From positions 1 through 38,592 of the forward strand of contig JAKORA010000058.1 of NCBI GenBank assembly GCA_029778075.1: a stretch of 38,592 bases of DNA, read 5' to 3'. Below the pieces are notes generated by a model. It did no database searches. It worked only from the letters and a program-made list of their open reading frames with translations, and had not been told where the DNA came from. The DNA comes from Bacillota bacterium (GTDB taxonomy: Bacteria; Bacillota; Dethiobacteria; DTU022; UBA8154). Of the stretch, positions 23,522 to 33,338 are shown piece after piece. The first letter of the stretch is position 1. Every line of letters begins with the position of its first letter. A program made the translations under genes and the position numbers.

Positions 23522-24286
23522 ATGTTGGCCAAGCGAATAATTCCCTGCCTGGATGTGAAAGAAGGAAGGGTGGTTAAAGGTATAAAATTTGTTGATTTGA
23601 AAGATGCCGGCGATCCGGTAGAGTTAGCCGGTTTTTATGATAAATCCGGCGCCGATGAGCTGGTATTTCTCGATATCACGGCTTCTCACGAGGGAAGGGA
23701 AACCATGGTGGACGTGGTTAAGAGAACGGCCCGGGAAGTGTCTATTCCTTTTACTGTAGGCGGAGGCATCGGCTCTATTGAGCAGATGCGGACTATTCTT
23801 GAGGCTGGCGCAGATAAGATCTCTTTAAATACGGCCGCGGTAGAAAACCCCGGACTGGTCAGGGAGGCCGCCCGGATCTTTGGCAGCCAGTGTGTTACCG
23901 TGGCCATTGATGCCCGCTGGAATGAAAGGATGCAGGACTGGGAAGTTTATACACATGGCGGCAGGAAAGCGACGGGGATGTCCGCGGTTGACTGGGCCGC
24001 CAGGGTGGAGGCTCTGGGTGCAGGAGAAATATTGCTGACCAGTATGGATGCGGACGGCGGACAGAGCGGCTTTGATATCCCCCTTAACAGGGCAGTCTGT
24101 GAAAAAGTCACTATTCCGGTTATTGCTTCCGGTGGAGCGGGAAAGATGGAAGATTTCGCCCGGGTCCTGAAAGAGGGTAAAGCTGATGCGGCCCTTGCTG
24201 CCTCAGTATTTCATTACCGCCGTTTTTCCATTAGAGAGCTAAAAAAATATCTGGCAGAACAGGGGTTGGAGGTGCGTTTGACATGA
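23522..24286 (+). CDS. hisF: Imidazole glycerol phosphate synthase cyclase subunit
   Basis: HisF cyclises PRFAR with ammonia supplied by HisH to give imidazole glycerol phosphate and AICAR. The protein is 254 residues, a barrel related to HisA. The catalytic Asp residues are in [15 protein letters not shown] near residue 11 and [13 protein letters not shown] near residue 175. Phosphate-binding VGGGIGS and [11 protein letters not shown] are present. The ATG follows GGGAGGTTAA. It overlaps hisI by 4 bp. The partner hisH is not in the window. Confidence 0.96.
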   Translation: MLAKRIIPCLDVKEGRVVKGIKFVDLKDAGDPVELAGFYDKSGADELVFLDITASHEGRETMVDVVKRTAREVSIPFTVGGGIGSIEQMRTILEAGADKISLNTAAVENPGLVREAARIFGSQCVTVAIDARWNERMQDWEVYTHGGRKATGMSAVDWAARVEALGAGEILLTSMDADGGQSGFDIPLNRAVCEKVTIPVIASGGAGKMEDFARVLKEGKADAALAASVFHYRRFSIRELKKYLAEQGLEVRLT

Positions 24287-24642
24287 TCTCTTTTGACGCT
24301 GAACTTAATAAGCTTGCTTTTGACAAATATGAGCTTTTACCGGCTGTTGTGCAAGATTACTTAAACGGCGATGTTCTCATGGTTGCCTATATGAATAGAG
24401 AATCACTCGCTAAAACACTTGAAACGGGTTACACTTGTTTTTGGAGCCGCAGCAGGCAGACCCTCTGGCAGAAGGGGGAAACCTCGGGAAATACCCAGGC
24501 TGTGAAAGAAATACTGTACGATTGTGATGCCGATACTCTCCTGATTAAAGTTCTGCAAAAAGGGCCGGCCTGCCATACAGGAGAGAGGAGTTGCTTTTAC
24601 CGTCATCTTCAACTGCCGGATGTTTCCGGGAACCGGGGGTGA
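24283..24642 (+). CDS. hisI: Phosphoribosyl-AMP cyclohydrolase
   Basis: HisI opens the adenine ring of PR-AMP and is a zinc enzyme. The protein is 119 residues, so it is the single-function form without the HisE domain. The signatures are [37 protein letters not shown] and the metal site DCDADTLL. Zinc ligands are in [14 protein letters not shown] near residues 91-105. It overlaps hisF by 4 bp. hisE must be encoded elsewhere. Confidence 0.96.
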   Translation: MISFDAELNKLAFDKYELLPAVVQDYLNGDVLMVAYMNRESLAKTLETGYTCFWSRSRQTLWQKGETSGNTQAVKEILYDCDADTLLIKVLQKGPACHTGERSCFYRHLQLPDVSGNRG

Positions 24643-24677
24643 CCATATCCGCGAACTTATTGCGGGGAGGCGACGCT

Positions 24678-25169
24678 ATGGAGTTGCCGGGATGGAAACA
24701 GTATCTTATTGAGGTTTCTTCAGGTTTTGTGCTCCTTTCTTTTAGTAATGAGGGTATATACAGCCTTTCTTTAATGCGGGGAAGGCCGCTTATGGCCGGG
24801 TCTGCTGCTGAAAAAGCGGAGCTGTACTGGCCTGAGCTTGAGCGGGAAATCAGGGGTTATTTTAACGGCTTCCCGATAAGAGGTGACTATCCTTTGATTA
24901 TGAGCGGTTATTCCCCATGGACCCAAAAAATTTTGCAGCTTACGAAGGAGATTCCCCACGGCGAAACGATTACTTATAAACAGTTGGCGGAAAGGGCCGG
25001 TGTTCCGGCTGGGGCCAGGGCCGCGGGCCAGGCACTGGCGCGCAACCGCACGCCTCTCCTTATCCCCTGCCACAGGGTTGTGGCGCAGGGGGGCAAGCTG
25101 GGAGGCTTTACGGGTGGTATTGACTGGAAAAAAGAGCTTTTGGCGCTGGAAGGAATTACTGGATTATAA
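24678..25169 (+). CDS. ogt: Methylated-DNA--protein-cysteine methyltransferase
   Basis: This suicide repair enzyme transfers alkyl groups from O6-alkylguanine in DNA to its own cysteine. The protein is 163 residues. The DNA-binding part has IPHGETITYKQLAERAG and GARAAGQALARN; the acceptor Cys lies in LIPCHRVVAQGG near residue 134, followed by LGGFTGG. The track start at 24591 lies inside hisI. ATG 24678 with GGGGAGGCGACGCT before it gives the normal length. It follows hisI by 35 bp and is probably read from the same transcript, although its function is unrelated. Confidence 0.94.
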   Translation: MELPGWKQYLIEVSSGFVLLSFSNEGIYSLSLMRGRPLMAGSAAEKAELYWPELEREIRGYFNGFPIRGDYPLIMSGYSPWTQKILQLTKEIPHGETITYKQLAERAGVPAGARAAGQALARNRTPLLIPCHRVVAQGGKLGGFTGGIDWKKELLALEGITGL

Positions 25170-25225
25170 TTAATTATCTAGAGAGGACAGGATAATAAAC
25201 CGGAAAAAAGCATTACTGCAAATAT

Positions 25226-25233
25226 GTTAAAAT
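25226..25233 (+). promoter_or_regulatory. Extended -10 element before the HD-domain gene
   Basis: TGTTAAAAT starts here, matching the TGnTAAAAT extended -10 seen at selC and lysA, 17 bp before the start codon. The -35 region is not recognisable. The closeness to the start codon leaves a very short leader. Confidence 0.3.
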
Positions 25234-25249
25234 TGTGCAGGTGTAACAA

Positions 25250-25930
25250 ATGGAAGGAAAAAGCCCGAGGCTGTTAACCTTTAATGAAATTCGCAATAAT
25301 CCTGCCATCATAACCTATATTCGCAAGGCCAATGAATACCTGGGTGTGCTGGGCTATACAGAACACGGTTTCCGTCATACTGAATTGGTTGCCGTTACAG
25401 CGCGCCGGATACTGATGGAGCTGGGTTATAGTGCCAGGGAAGCCGAGCTGGCAGCAATCGCCGGCTACCTGCATGATATTGGCAATATCGTGGAGCGCAC
25501 TCATCATTATTTTATCGGTGCCCTGATGGCCATGAATATCTTAAAGGAACTGGGCATGGAGGAGAAAGAGATTGCGGAGGTGGCGGCCGCTATCGGCAAC
25601 CATGACGAACGCTATGGACATCCTGTGAACAATATTTCAGCGGCGGTAATACTGGCCGATAAAGCCGATGTCCACAGGTCGAGGGTCCGCAACAGGGATT
25701 TTGCCACCTTTGACATTCATGACCGTGTTAACTATGCCGCGGAAGAATCGGAGCTGGAGCTGGACCCTGTTAACAGGGTTATTACATTGAAACTCAAGAT
25801 TGATACGCGGATCAGCAGGGTCATGGAGTACTTTGAAATTTTTTTAAGCCGGATGATGCTGTGCCGCCGTGCTGCAGATTTTCTTAGAGCGCGTTTTGCT
25901 CTTGTTATTAACGAGACCCAACTCCTGTAA
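25250..25930 (+). CDS. HD-domain metal-dependent phosphohydrolase
   Basis: This 226-residue cytoplasmic protein has the HD superfamily metal site. The first His is in EHGFRHTELV near residues 38-47, the HD pair in AGYLHDIGNIVERTHH near 72-87, and a later GNHDERYGHPV near 118-128. VILADKADVHRSRVRNRD supplies the final Asp. This resembles nucleotide or phosphomonoester phosphohydrolases of the YqeK/RelA-hydrolase fold. The exact substrate is unknown; it is not a c-di-GMP HD-GYP enzyme because the GYP signature is absent. The ATG is preceded by AGGTG at six bases. It sits alone before secD. Confidence 0.85.
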   Translation: MEGKSPRLLTFNEIRNNPAIITYIRKANEYLGVLGYTEHGFRHTELVAVTARRILMELGYSAREAELAAIAGYLHDIGNIVERTHHYFIGALMAMNILKELGMEEKEIAEVAAAIGNHDERYGHPVNNISAAVILADKADVHRSRVRNRDFATFDIHDRVNYAAEESELELDPVNRVITLKLKIDTRISRVMEYFEIFLSRMMLCRRAADFLRARFALVINETQLL

Positions 25931-25959
25931 TGTTTCTGTTTCCCGTTTTATTAAGGCTA

Positions 25960-25965
25960 TATAAT
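25960..25965 (+). promoter_or_regulatory. Candidate -10 box before secD
   Basis: A perfect TATAAT lies 129 bp before the chosen secD start. The -35 at 17 bases (TGTTTC) is poor, so the call is tentative. Confidence 0.3.
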
Positions 25966-26093
25966 ATGTGCTAAAGAGTGGTCCAATGCTTCTAATATTT
26001 TTATAAACCCATTTTCATCCATTGTGTGTCCATAAAAAAGATGATATTATGAAGTTTAGTTTATCAACCGTCTCAGGCAGGAGGAGGATTGAC

Positions 26094-27323
26094 GTGAAAA
26101 GACGAACCAGGACGAGCCCCGTGTTTTTTATTGTTCTCTCTCTGGTGCTGGTAGCAGCATCAGCCTTATTTTTAGCCAACTGGGAAAGGTATATAAAAAA
26201 AGGCCTTGACCTGGAAGGTGGGGTTTATATTCTTTATGAGGCCAAATCTATTGGAGATACGGAAGTGGATTATGACGCTATCCAGAGGGCGATGACGATT
26301 ATTCGCAACAGGATTGACGAGCTGGGTTTGAAGGAACCCGTATTGCAGCCTGAAGGAGAAAGGCGTATCAGAATAGAGCTGCCGGGAGTAGAAGATCAGG
26401 CTCAGGCCAGGGAGATAATCGGGAAAACGGCCCAGTTGACTTTTATCAGCCCCGAGGGTGATGTTTTGCTCACTGGCGGAGATTTAAAAACAGCTTACTT
26501 TACCCGCAGCCAACGCAATGAACCGCTGGTCGCGCTGGAGTTTAGCGATGAAGGAAAGGAAAAATTTGCCGAGGCCACGGAGAAATACCTGGGCAAGCAA
26601 ATTGCCATTGCACTCGATAACGAGTTGATCTCCGCTCCCACGGTACAGGCTGTTATAAAGGATGGAAACGCGGTTATTACGAATATTCCCACGGCGGAAG
26701 AGGCAAGCGCTCTTGCCCTGCTGCTGCGCTCCGGCGCCCTTCCCGTTGAACTGGTGGAGCTGGAGACACGTTCCGTGGGACCGGTGCTGGGCGAAAATGC
26801 CCTTAAGCTGAGCCTGTCTGCCGGCCTAATCGGATTGGGGGTAGTAATGCTCTTCATGCTTTTTTATTACAAATTTGCCGGGTTAATTGCGGATATCAGT
26901 CTGGTAGTGTATATGGCGATAGTATTTTTGGCCCTGATGCTTTTTAACGCTACTTTAACGCTTCCCGGAATTGCCGGCTTGATCCTTTCTATCGGTATGG
27001 CGGTGGATGCCAATATTCTCATCTTTGAACGTATCAAGGAAGAACTGCAGAGCGGGAAGACTACTTTTACAGCCATAAATGCCGGTTTTAGCCGGGCTCT
27101 GAGTGCCATTATCGATTCCAATATTACCACCATTATTGCCGCTGTGGTGCTCTTGATTATTGCCAGCGGGACGATACGGGGTTTTGCTATGACGCTGCTG
27201 ATCGGTATTTCCGCAAGTTTCCTATCAGCAATCTATTTAACGCGGTTTCTACTTCGCCTGGCGGTGCGTTCCCGGTTGATTAAAAGCGCCGCCTATCTGG
27301 GTGTTAGGGGGGGTGTCCAATGA
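26094..27323 (+). CDS. secD: Protein translocase subunit SecD
   Basis: SecD works with SecF and SecYEG at the membrane to drive late steps of protein export with the proton or sodium gradient. The protein is 409 residues. One N-terminal helix (about residues 9-28) precedes the D1 motif KGLDLEGGVYILYEA. A large extracytoplasmic domain runs to about residue 240. Five helices follow, with ALMLFNATLTLPGIAGLILSIGMAVDANILIFERI, the D5 and D6 type motifs. The track ORF starts at 26022, but GTG 26094 has AGGAGG at six bases; ATG 26049 is a weaker alternative. It overlaps secF by 4 bp. SecD and SecF are separate here rather than fused. Confidence 0.95.
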   Translation: MKRRTRTSPVFFIVLSLVLVAASALFLANWERYIKKGLDLEGGVYILYEAKSIGDTEVDYDAIQRAMTIIRNRIDELGLKEPVLQPEGERRIRIELPGVEDQAQAREIIGKTAQLTFISPEGDVLLTGGDLKTAYFTRSQRNEPLVALEFSDEGKEKFAEATEKYLGKQIAIALDNELISAPTVQAVIKDGNAVITNIPTAEEASALALLLRSGALPVELVELETRSVGPVLGENALKLSLSAGLIGLGVVMLFMLFYYKFAGLIADISLVVYMAIVFLALMLFNATLTLPGIAGLILSIGMAVDANILIFERIKEELQSGKTTFTAINAGFSRALSAIIDSNITTIIAAVVLLIIASGTIRGFAMTLLIGISASFLSAIYLTRFLLRLAVRSRLIKSAAYLGVRGGVQ

Positions 27324-28240
27324 AAAAACTTAATTTTCCCTTTATGAACTATAGCCGCAGCGCTTTTATCCTAACAGGGCTGATTATCTTGATTGGTATA
27401 GTATCATTATTAGTAAACGGCATGAACTGGGGCATTGACTTTACCGGAGGTACAATTTTGCACCTGCGTTTGGCCGAAGGATTCCAGATGGATGAAGTAA
27501 GAGAGGTTCTTGCTCCTTTTGAACTGCAGGGGGCCCCCTTACAGAGGGTGGGAGGCAGCGCTTCGTCAGGAAGCGAAGTCATTATCAGAACCCCGGAACT
27601 GGATGAGTCTGCCAGGCGGGAGATCATCTCCGCTTTCCAGGAACGCTGGCCGGAGATGACCCCTGAAGATGTCCTGCGGGTCGATAACGTGGGGGGAGTT
27701 ATCGGCAAGGAGTTGACGAGAGAAATGTTCCTGGCACTGCTTATCGCTGCAGCCGGGATGATTCTCTATATTACCCTGCGCTTTGAATTCAAGTTTGCCC
27801 TGGCGGCCATCCTGGCTTTGCTGCATGATGCTTTTATCGTGCTGACCGTATTTTCTCTTTTTAAGATTGAGATTAACAGCCCCTTTATCGCCGCTGTTTT
27901 AACGATTATCGGTTATTCGATCAACGACACCATTGTCATCTTTGACCGTATCAGGGAAAATCTTAAGTACCGCCAGAAAAGAACTGTTAAAGAGGTCATC
28001 AATGACAGTATCAATGAGAGCCTGGTTCGTTGTATAAACACCTCTCTTACTACCCTGGTGGTCGTTGTTTCACTTTTTATCGCTTTTAACTACTTTGTTG
28101 GAGGCATGGACCTGAAGACCTTTGCCCTGGCCCTGATAGTGGGAATCATAGCCGGGACATATTCTTCCATCTTTATTGCCAGCCCCCTCTGGTATTTATG
28201 GAGAACAGGGGACGATAAAAAACAAAAAGTGCCTGCTTAA
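27320..28240 (+). CDS. secF: Protein translocase subunit SecF
   Basis: This 306-residue partner of SecD has six predicted membrane helices. The N-terminal helix is followed by GIDFTGGTILHLRL near residue 38, the SecF form of the D1 motif. The C-terminal half contains ALLHDAFIVLTVFSLF, AAVLTIIGYSINDTIVIFDRIREN and INTSLTTLVVVVSLFI, which are highly conserved in SecF. The ATG overlaps the secD stop (ATGA). The last residues are basic (DDKKQK) and cytoplasmic. A strong terminator follows about 80 bp later. Confidence 0.96.
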   Translation: MKKLNFPFMNYSRSAFILTGLIILIGIVSLLVNGMNWGIDFTGGTILHLRLAEGFQMDEVREVLAPFELQGAPLQRVGGSASSGSEVIIRTPELDESARREIISAFQERWPEMTPEDVLRVDNVGGVIGKELTREMFLALLIAAAGMILYITLRFEFKFALAAILALLHDAFIVLTVFSLFKIEINSPFIAAVLTIIGYSINDTIVIFDRIRENLKYRQKRTVKEVINDSINESLVRCINTSLTTLVVVVSLFIAFNYFVGGMDLKTFALALIVGIIAGTYSSIFIASPLWYLWRTGDDKKQKVPA

Positions 28241-28319
28241 AAGTAAAACCCTAAAAATAAAATCTGAAGGGACACCGGATGTTTATTTAAGGCCGGTCAC
28301 TCAACTTCGGATAGTTTTT

Positions 28320-28370
28320 CCACCTGACTGACTATAATGGTAATGGTAGTCTGCCAGGTGGTCTTTTTTT
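28320..28370 (+). terminator. Intrinsic terminator after secDF
   Basis: CCACCTG (28320-28326) pairs exactly with CAGGTGG (28355-28361), with a further inner pairing of GACTA and TAGTC-type segments. TCTTTTTTT follows at once. This separates secDF from recJ. Confidence 0.85.
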
Positions 28371-28403
28371 AGCATGGTCAATTTGCCGGAGAAAGCGATT
28401 CCC

Positions 28404-28432
28404 CATAAAAGAAGGAATTTATTTCTTTTATG
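28404..28432. repeat. Perfect 10-bp inverted repeat in the recJ leader
   Basis: CATAAAAGAA (28404-28413) and TTCTTTTATG (28423-28432) are exact reverse complements around nine bases. No T-run follows. It lies between the secDF terminator and recJ and could be an operator or an mRNA stem. Closer to recJ, AACGATAA occurs twice, 16 bp apart (28488 and 28504). Confidence 0.55.
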
Positions 28433-28532
28433 AAGAAATACTGGGGGGTACTGGGCGGATGGGGTCCTGGAAAAGGTCTAAATCCGTAACGATAATATAG
28501 AAAAACGATAACATATAAAAGGGAAAAATATT

Positions 28533-30995
28533 ATGGATAAAGAACACGCGAAGAAGAGCTGGCAGCTGTACCCTCAGGACCCGGAAAAACGGGCTTTACT
28601 GGCCAGAGAGTTACACGTACCTTTAGCTGTAGCGCAAATTTTGCTCAACAGGGGAATAAAGAGCGTTGAAGAAGGAGAAGCATTTCTGAAGCCAAGCCTT
28701 TCCCAACTGCATTCCCCTTTTTGTATGAAGGATATGGGACGTGCCGTAGAGGTAATATGGCGCGCCATAAATACCGGACGGCGTATCGCTGTGTATGGCG
28801 ACTATGATGTTGATGGGATTACGGCGACAGCCCTTTTATGCTCTCTGCTGCAGCAGTTAGGAGCGGATGTGACCTTTTATCTTCCTGACCGCCTTCAGGA
28901 GGGATACGGTTTAAACAAAGGGGCGCTTGAGCATTTAAAAGCGCAGGGTGTCGATACTGTCGTGACGGTTGATTGCGGTATCAGTAATATGGCGGAAGCG
29001 GTTTATGCCGGCGAGCTGGGGATGGAGATTATTATTACGGATCATCATCAGCCTCACGGGATTCTGCCTGATGCTGCTGCGGTAATTAACCCCCGGAGGA
29101 CCGACTGTTCCTATCCCTTTAAAGATCTGTGCGGGGCGGGAATCGCTTTCAAGCTGGGACAAGCCCTTTTGATGAAGAAAGGCTCACCAGATATGATCTG
29201 GAGCTACCTGGATCTTGTTGCCCTGGGCACCGTGGCCGATGTGGTGCCTTTGCTCGGGGAGAACCGGGTTTTGGTGGCGGAAGGGCTCAGGCAGATCAGA
29301 GAAACGCCGCGCCCGGGAATAAAGGCTTTATGTACAGTCTCAGGTCTGAACAAAAAAAGCCTCTCCGCAGAGGATATTGCTTTTATCATTGCACCGCGCC
29401 TTAATGCGGCCGGACGCCTGGGGGATCCATCCCGCTCCTTTTACCTGCTTTTAGCAGAAGAGGAGGAAAGGGCATCCAGTTTGGCACTGGAGCTGCAGCA
29501 AGAAAATAACCGCCGCCAGTCTCTTGATCTTAAGATATTTACGGAGGCCTGTGCTCTGGCGGAAGAAATATTGGAAAAAGAAAAAACAACCTTCCTACTC
29601 CTGGCCCGGGAAGGCTGGCACCCCGGAGTCTTGGGTATCGCAGCCGGCCGTATGGCGGAACGGTATAACCGGCCGGTTATTTTAATTGCCCTGGAAGACG
29701 GGACCGGGAAGGGTTCCGGAAGAAGTGCCGGCGGTTTTGATCTGATATCCGCTTTAAAGCAGTGCAGTCCGCTTCTTTTGGGATACGGAGGACACAGCCA
29801 GGCTGCGGGTTTAACGGTAGCCGAAGAATGCATTCCTCCCCTCCGGGCGAAACTTGATCATCTGGCGGGTGAATTTTTCGGCGGGGAAGAGCCTTCGGCG
29901 GTCTGCTATGCGGATTTACAGCTTGAGCCTGAAGAGATAACCCCCGAACTGGTCAGAGCCCTGGAAGCTCTGGAACCGTTTGGTTCGGGAAATCCTCGCC
30001 CGTTTTTTTATGGACGGGAATGGTTTCCTGCCAAAATTAGAGAGGTAGGGAATCAGCAGCAGCACCTGCAGCTCGGCCTGCGAAAAAACAAGCATTATTT
30101 TCCAGGGATCAGTTTCTATGCTAAGAAAAGGCTGCCTCCGCTAACTCTTTTTCAGGCCGTAGATATAGTGTTTAGCCTCTCTCTGGAGCAGTGGAAAGGC
30201 AAGGAGAATTTACAGCTGGAGGTATATGACTGTCTGCATTGTGACGGCGAGCACAGTGGAAAAAAAATTACCGTTATCGACGCCAGAGGCTCGGAGCAAA
30301 AAGTGCTTTATCTTAAAAATCTCTTGTCTCTGGGAGAGAGAATTATTATCTTTGTGAATACCGTGGCACGCAGGCAGTATCTGCAAAAAATTTTTGCCGG
30401 CAGGCCGGAAATATTCTTCAGCCACCAGGGCAGCTTTCCTACGGGAATGAATTGCATCCCGAAACATCTAATTTTCTATGACCTGCCGCTGGGCGGGTCA
30501 AGGCTTAAGGAACTCTTTACCCGGCTTTCCCGTCTCATGGGGGATAAAGAAGGATATCATGTACATTTATTATATAACAGTTGTGATTTCCTGGAAAATT
30601 TGAAGCTGCTGCGGGCAACGGTGCCAGCTTTTTGTTCTCTGGAACAGATTTATTTTTTCCTGCAGGAACTGGCAGTAAATGGAAATATTTCTCTTGATGC
30701 CGTTTATAGCAAGCTGGTGCGGATGCTCCCTTTTGCCGCAACTAAATACCTTTTGCAGAAAAGCATTGAGTTGCTACAGGAGGCTGCATACCTGGAATTA
30801 CGCGGTCAGGAAATTCTTTTAACCCAGAGGAGCAGCGATTATTGTTCCTTTTTAAAGAATATCGCCGGTAGCAAGAGCTTTAGGAAAGAAAGGGAAAGAT
30901 GGGAACAGGCGCTCTCCTACCAGCACTTTTTACTGGCGGCGTCCCGGAAAGAAATACTTAGCTCATTAAACGACTTTACTACCAGGATTACATAA
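28533..30995 (+). CDS. recJ: Single-stranded-DNA-specific exonuclease RecJ
   Basis: RecJ degrades single-stranded DNA 5' to 3' in recombination and repair. The protein is 820 residues, longer than E. coli RecJ (577) but like the long Firmicute forms. The DHH domain has VYGDYDVDGITATALL near residue 90, VTVDCGISN near 145 and the defining ITDHHQPHG near 170. Further marks are DLVALGTVADVVPL, APRLNAAGRLGDP near 290 and the DHHA1 motif GGHSQAAGLTV near 425. An OB-fold part follows to about 560. The C-terminal ~250 residues have no clear catalytic motif. The ATG has AAAGGGA before it. relA follows after 128 bp, a common order in Firmicutes. Confidence 0.95.
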   Translation: MDKEHAKKSWQLYPQDPEKRALLARELHVPLAVAQILLNRGIKSVEEGEAFLKPSLSQLHSPFCMKDMGRAVEVIWRAINTGRRIAVYGDYDVDGITATALLCSLLQQLGADVTFYLPDRLQEGYGLNKGALEHLKAQGVDTVVTVDCGISNMAEAVYAGELGMEIIITDHHQPHGILPDAAAVINPRRTDCSYPFKDLCGAGIAFKLGQALLMKKGSPDMIWSYLDLVALGTVADVVPLLGENRVLVAEGLRQIRETPRPGIKALCTVSGLNKKSLSAEDIAFIIAPRLNAAGRLGDPSRSFYLLLAEEEERASSLALELQQENNRRQSLDLKIFTEACALAEEILEKEKTTFLLLAREGWHPGVLGIAAGRMAERYNRPVILIALEDGTGKGSGRSAGGFDLISALKQCSPLLLGYGGHSQAAGLTVAEECIPPLRAKLDHLAGEFFGGEEPSAVCYADLQLEPEEITPELVRALEALEPFGSGNPRPFFYGREWFPAKIREVGNQQQHLQLGLRKNKHYFPGISFYAKKRLPPLTLFQAVDIVFSLSLEQWKGKENLQLEVYDCLHCDGEHSGKKITVIDARGSEQKVLYLKNLLSLGERIIIFVNTVARRQYLQKIFAGRPEIFFSHQGSFPTGMNCIPKHLIFYDLPLGGSRLKELFTRLSRLMGDKEGYHVHLLYNSCDFLENLKLLRATVPAFCSLEQIYFFLQELAVNGNISLDAVYSKLVRMLPFAATKYLLQKSIELLQEAAYLELRGQEILLTQRSSDYCSFLKNIAGSKSFRKERERWEQALSYQHFLLAASRKEILSSLNDFTTRIT

Positions 30996-31123
30996 TTTAT
31001 ACTATAATAAACAGGGTATATGGAATCCTGCCCTTAAATGATAAGATAATTGCATTTACTCCATATTCAAACCTGACTGCAGTCATAGTCACCTCCGACT
31101 TCCTAGCCAGCAGGGGTGTAAAA

Positions 31124-33334
31124 ATGAGTCTCCAAATCTTAAAGAGGCGTTTCAGCAAATACAACGATAAAAAAGAAGACTGGGCGCTTATCCGCAAGGC
31201 CTACCAGTTTGCCCTTAAAGCACATGCCGGTCAGAAAAGGGTTTCCGGGGAATCCTATATTACCCACCCACTGGGTGTAGCTTATATCCTCGCTGATCTG
31301 GAGTTGGACCTGGTTACCATTGTGACCGGATTGCTTCACGATGTGCTCGAAGACACACCTGTAACCTACGAGGAGCTGGAGAACGAGTTCGGTGAAGAGG
31401 TGGCTTCCCTGGTAGATGGGGTAACGAAGTTGAGCCGGATGGAGTTTCGCTCCAAGGAAGAGCACCAGGCGGAAACATGGCGCAAAATGTTTGTAGCCAT
31501 GGCCCGGGACATCAGGGTAATCCTTATCAAATTGGCCGACAGAACCCACAATATGCGCACGCTTCGCTATCTCAACAGCGATAAGCAGAGGGAAATTTCC
31601 CAGGAAACGCTGGAGATTTATGCTCCCCTTGCTCACCGGTTGGGAATTCACAAGATTAAATGGGAGCTGGAAGATCTGGCTTTCCGTTACTTGAACAAGC
31701 ATGAATATTACTATCTAGTCGATAAGCTTTCCAAAAAACGCAAGGAAAGGGAAGAATTTATCAGCAGAATGAGCGAAATACTCCGGGAAAAAATAAGGGA
31801 AGCCGGGATTGAGGCCGAAATAAGCGGACGTCCCAAGCATATTTACAGTATTTACAACAAGATGAAACACCAGGGCAAAGAGTTTAATGAAATATATGAC
31901 CTGACTGCCCTGCGCATTATCGTAGACAGCGTAAGGGACTGTTACGCAGCACTCGGTATTGTTCATACCCTCTGGCGCCCTATTCCCGGCCATTTTAATG
32001 ATTACATTGCCGTGCCCAAGCCAAATATGTATCAATCACTTCATACCACGGTAGTCTGTGCCGAGAATGAACTGCTGGAGGTGCAGATCCGTACCAAGGA
32101 GATGCATCGTACGGCAGAATACGGTATTGCTGCACACTGGAAATACAAGGAAGGAGTTAAGGATGACAAGGAATTTGAGGAAAAACTTTCCTGGTTAAGG
32201 CAGTTGCTGGAGTGGCAGCAGGATTTAAAAGATGCACATGAATTCATGGAGCATTTGAAAATAGATCTTTTTTCGGATGAGGTTTTTGTTTTTACGCCAC
32301 GCGGTGACGTTATTGATCTTCCTGCCGGTTCCATCTCCCTGGATTTTGCCTACAGGATCCACACGGATATTGGCAATCACTGCGTAGGTGCCAAGGTAAA
32401 CGGGCGCATTGTTCCGCTGGAGTATAAATTGCAAACAGGGGATATTGTAGAAATTATTACCAGCAAGCAAGGAACCCCCAGTCGGGACTGGTTAAAATTT
32501 GTTAAAAGTTCGCAGGCCAAAAGTAAAATAAGGGCCTGGTTCAAGAAAGAAAGGCGCGAGGAAAATATCGCCAAAGGGAAGGAGACTCTGGAAAGGGAAA
32601 TTCGCAGACTGCGCCTGGAACCTCATCTGCTGCTGAAAGAGCAACTCCTGGAGGAGGTGGGGGCAAGATTTAACCTCCTTTCAGCGGATGATGTCTATGC
32701 CGCCGTAGGTTACGGAGGCGTTTCCCCACAACAGATTATTACCAAACTGCAGGATGAATACCGGAAAAAATATGGGGAAGAAAAAAAACCGCCTCCACCG
32801 GTGGAGCTGAAACCCTGGAAAGGCGCGGCTATGGCCGCAAAGGGTGTTAAGGTCCAGGGCATCGACAACCTGCTGGTTCGTTTTTCCAAGTGTTGTAATC
32901 CATTGCCAGGAGACGATATTATCGGCTTTACAACAAGGGGAAGAGGATTATCCATACATCGCGTTGACTGTCCCAATATTATAAGGTCCTCGGCTGAAAA
33001 AGAGCGCTACCTGCAGGTTTTTTGGGAAGCGGACGGCGATGCATCCTATCCGGTGGAAATTGAAGTTACGGGAATGGATCGCCCCAATTTCCTTGCGGAT
33101 GTCATGTATGCCGTAAGCGAGAGCAAAATAAATATTACTGCCGTAAATGGGCGCACGAGCAAAAACAAGATTGCGGTTGTGCATCTTACTTTTGTGGTAA
33201 AAGACCTGGAGCACCTGGAATATATCATGAACAAGATCAAAAAAGTAAAAGATGTCTTTTCAGTAAAACGTTATGTTGGGGGACACTCAGTCCAGGAGAA
33301 GAAAGTGCGACAAGTATCACATAAGGGCGGGTGA
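31124..33334 (+). CDS. relA: Bifunctional (p)ppGpp synthetase/hydrolase
   Basis: This enzyme makes and degrades the stringent-response alarmone. The protein is 736 residues with the full Rel layout. The HD hydrolase domain has [16 protein letters not shown] near residue 45, [16 protein letters not shown] near 70-85 and [15 protein letters not shown] near 140. The synthetase domain has [14 protein letters not shown] near 235, [17 protein letters not shown] and [14 protein letters not shown]. The TGS domain is [17 protein letters not shown] near 388-404. A zinc-finger-type part with [15 protein letters not shown] near 588 and a C-terminal ACT domain follow. Because the hydrolase HDxxED is intact, it should be bifunctional. 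The ATG follows AGGGGTG. A perfect 12-bp palindrome TGACTGCAGTCA lies 39 bp upstream. Confidence 0.96.
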   Translation: MSLQILKRRFSKYNDKKEDWALIRKAYQFALKAHAGQKRVSGESYITHPLGVAYILADLELDLVTIVTGLLHDVLEDTPVTYEELENEFGEEVASLVDGVTKLSRMEFRSKEEHQAETWRKMFVAMARDIRVILIKLADRTHNMRTLRYLNSDKQREISQETLEIYAPLAHRLGIHKIKWELEDLAFRYLNKHEYYYLVDKLSKKRKEREEFISRMSEILREKIREAGIEAEISGRPKHIYSIYNKMKHQGKEFNEIYDLTALRIIVDSVRDCYAALGIVHTLWRPIPGHFNDYIAVPKPNMYQSLHTTVVCAENELLEVQIRTKEMHRTAEYGIAAHWKYKEGVKDDKEFEEKLSWLRQLLEWQQDLKDAHEFMEHLKIDLFSDEVFVFTPRGDVIDLPAGSISLDFAYRIHTDIGNHCVGAKVNGRIVPLEYKLQTGDIVEIITSKQGTPSRDWLKFVKSSQAKSKIRAWFKKERREENIAKGKETLEREIRRLRLEPHLLLKEQLLEEVGARFNLLSADDVYAAVGYGGVSPQQIITKLQDEYRKKYGEEKKPPPPVELKPWKGAAMAAKGVKVQGIDNLLVRFSKCCNPLPGDDIIGFTTRGRGLSIHRVDCPNIIRSSAEKERYLQVFWEADGDASYPVEIEVTGMDRPNFLADVMYAVSESKINITAVNGRTSKNKIAVVHLTFVVKDLEHLEYIMNKIKKVKDVFSVKRYVGGHSVQEKKVRQVSHKGG

Positions 33335-33338
33335 GAAG

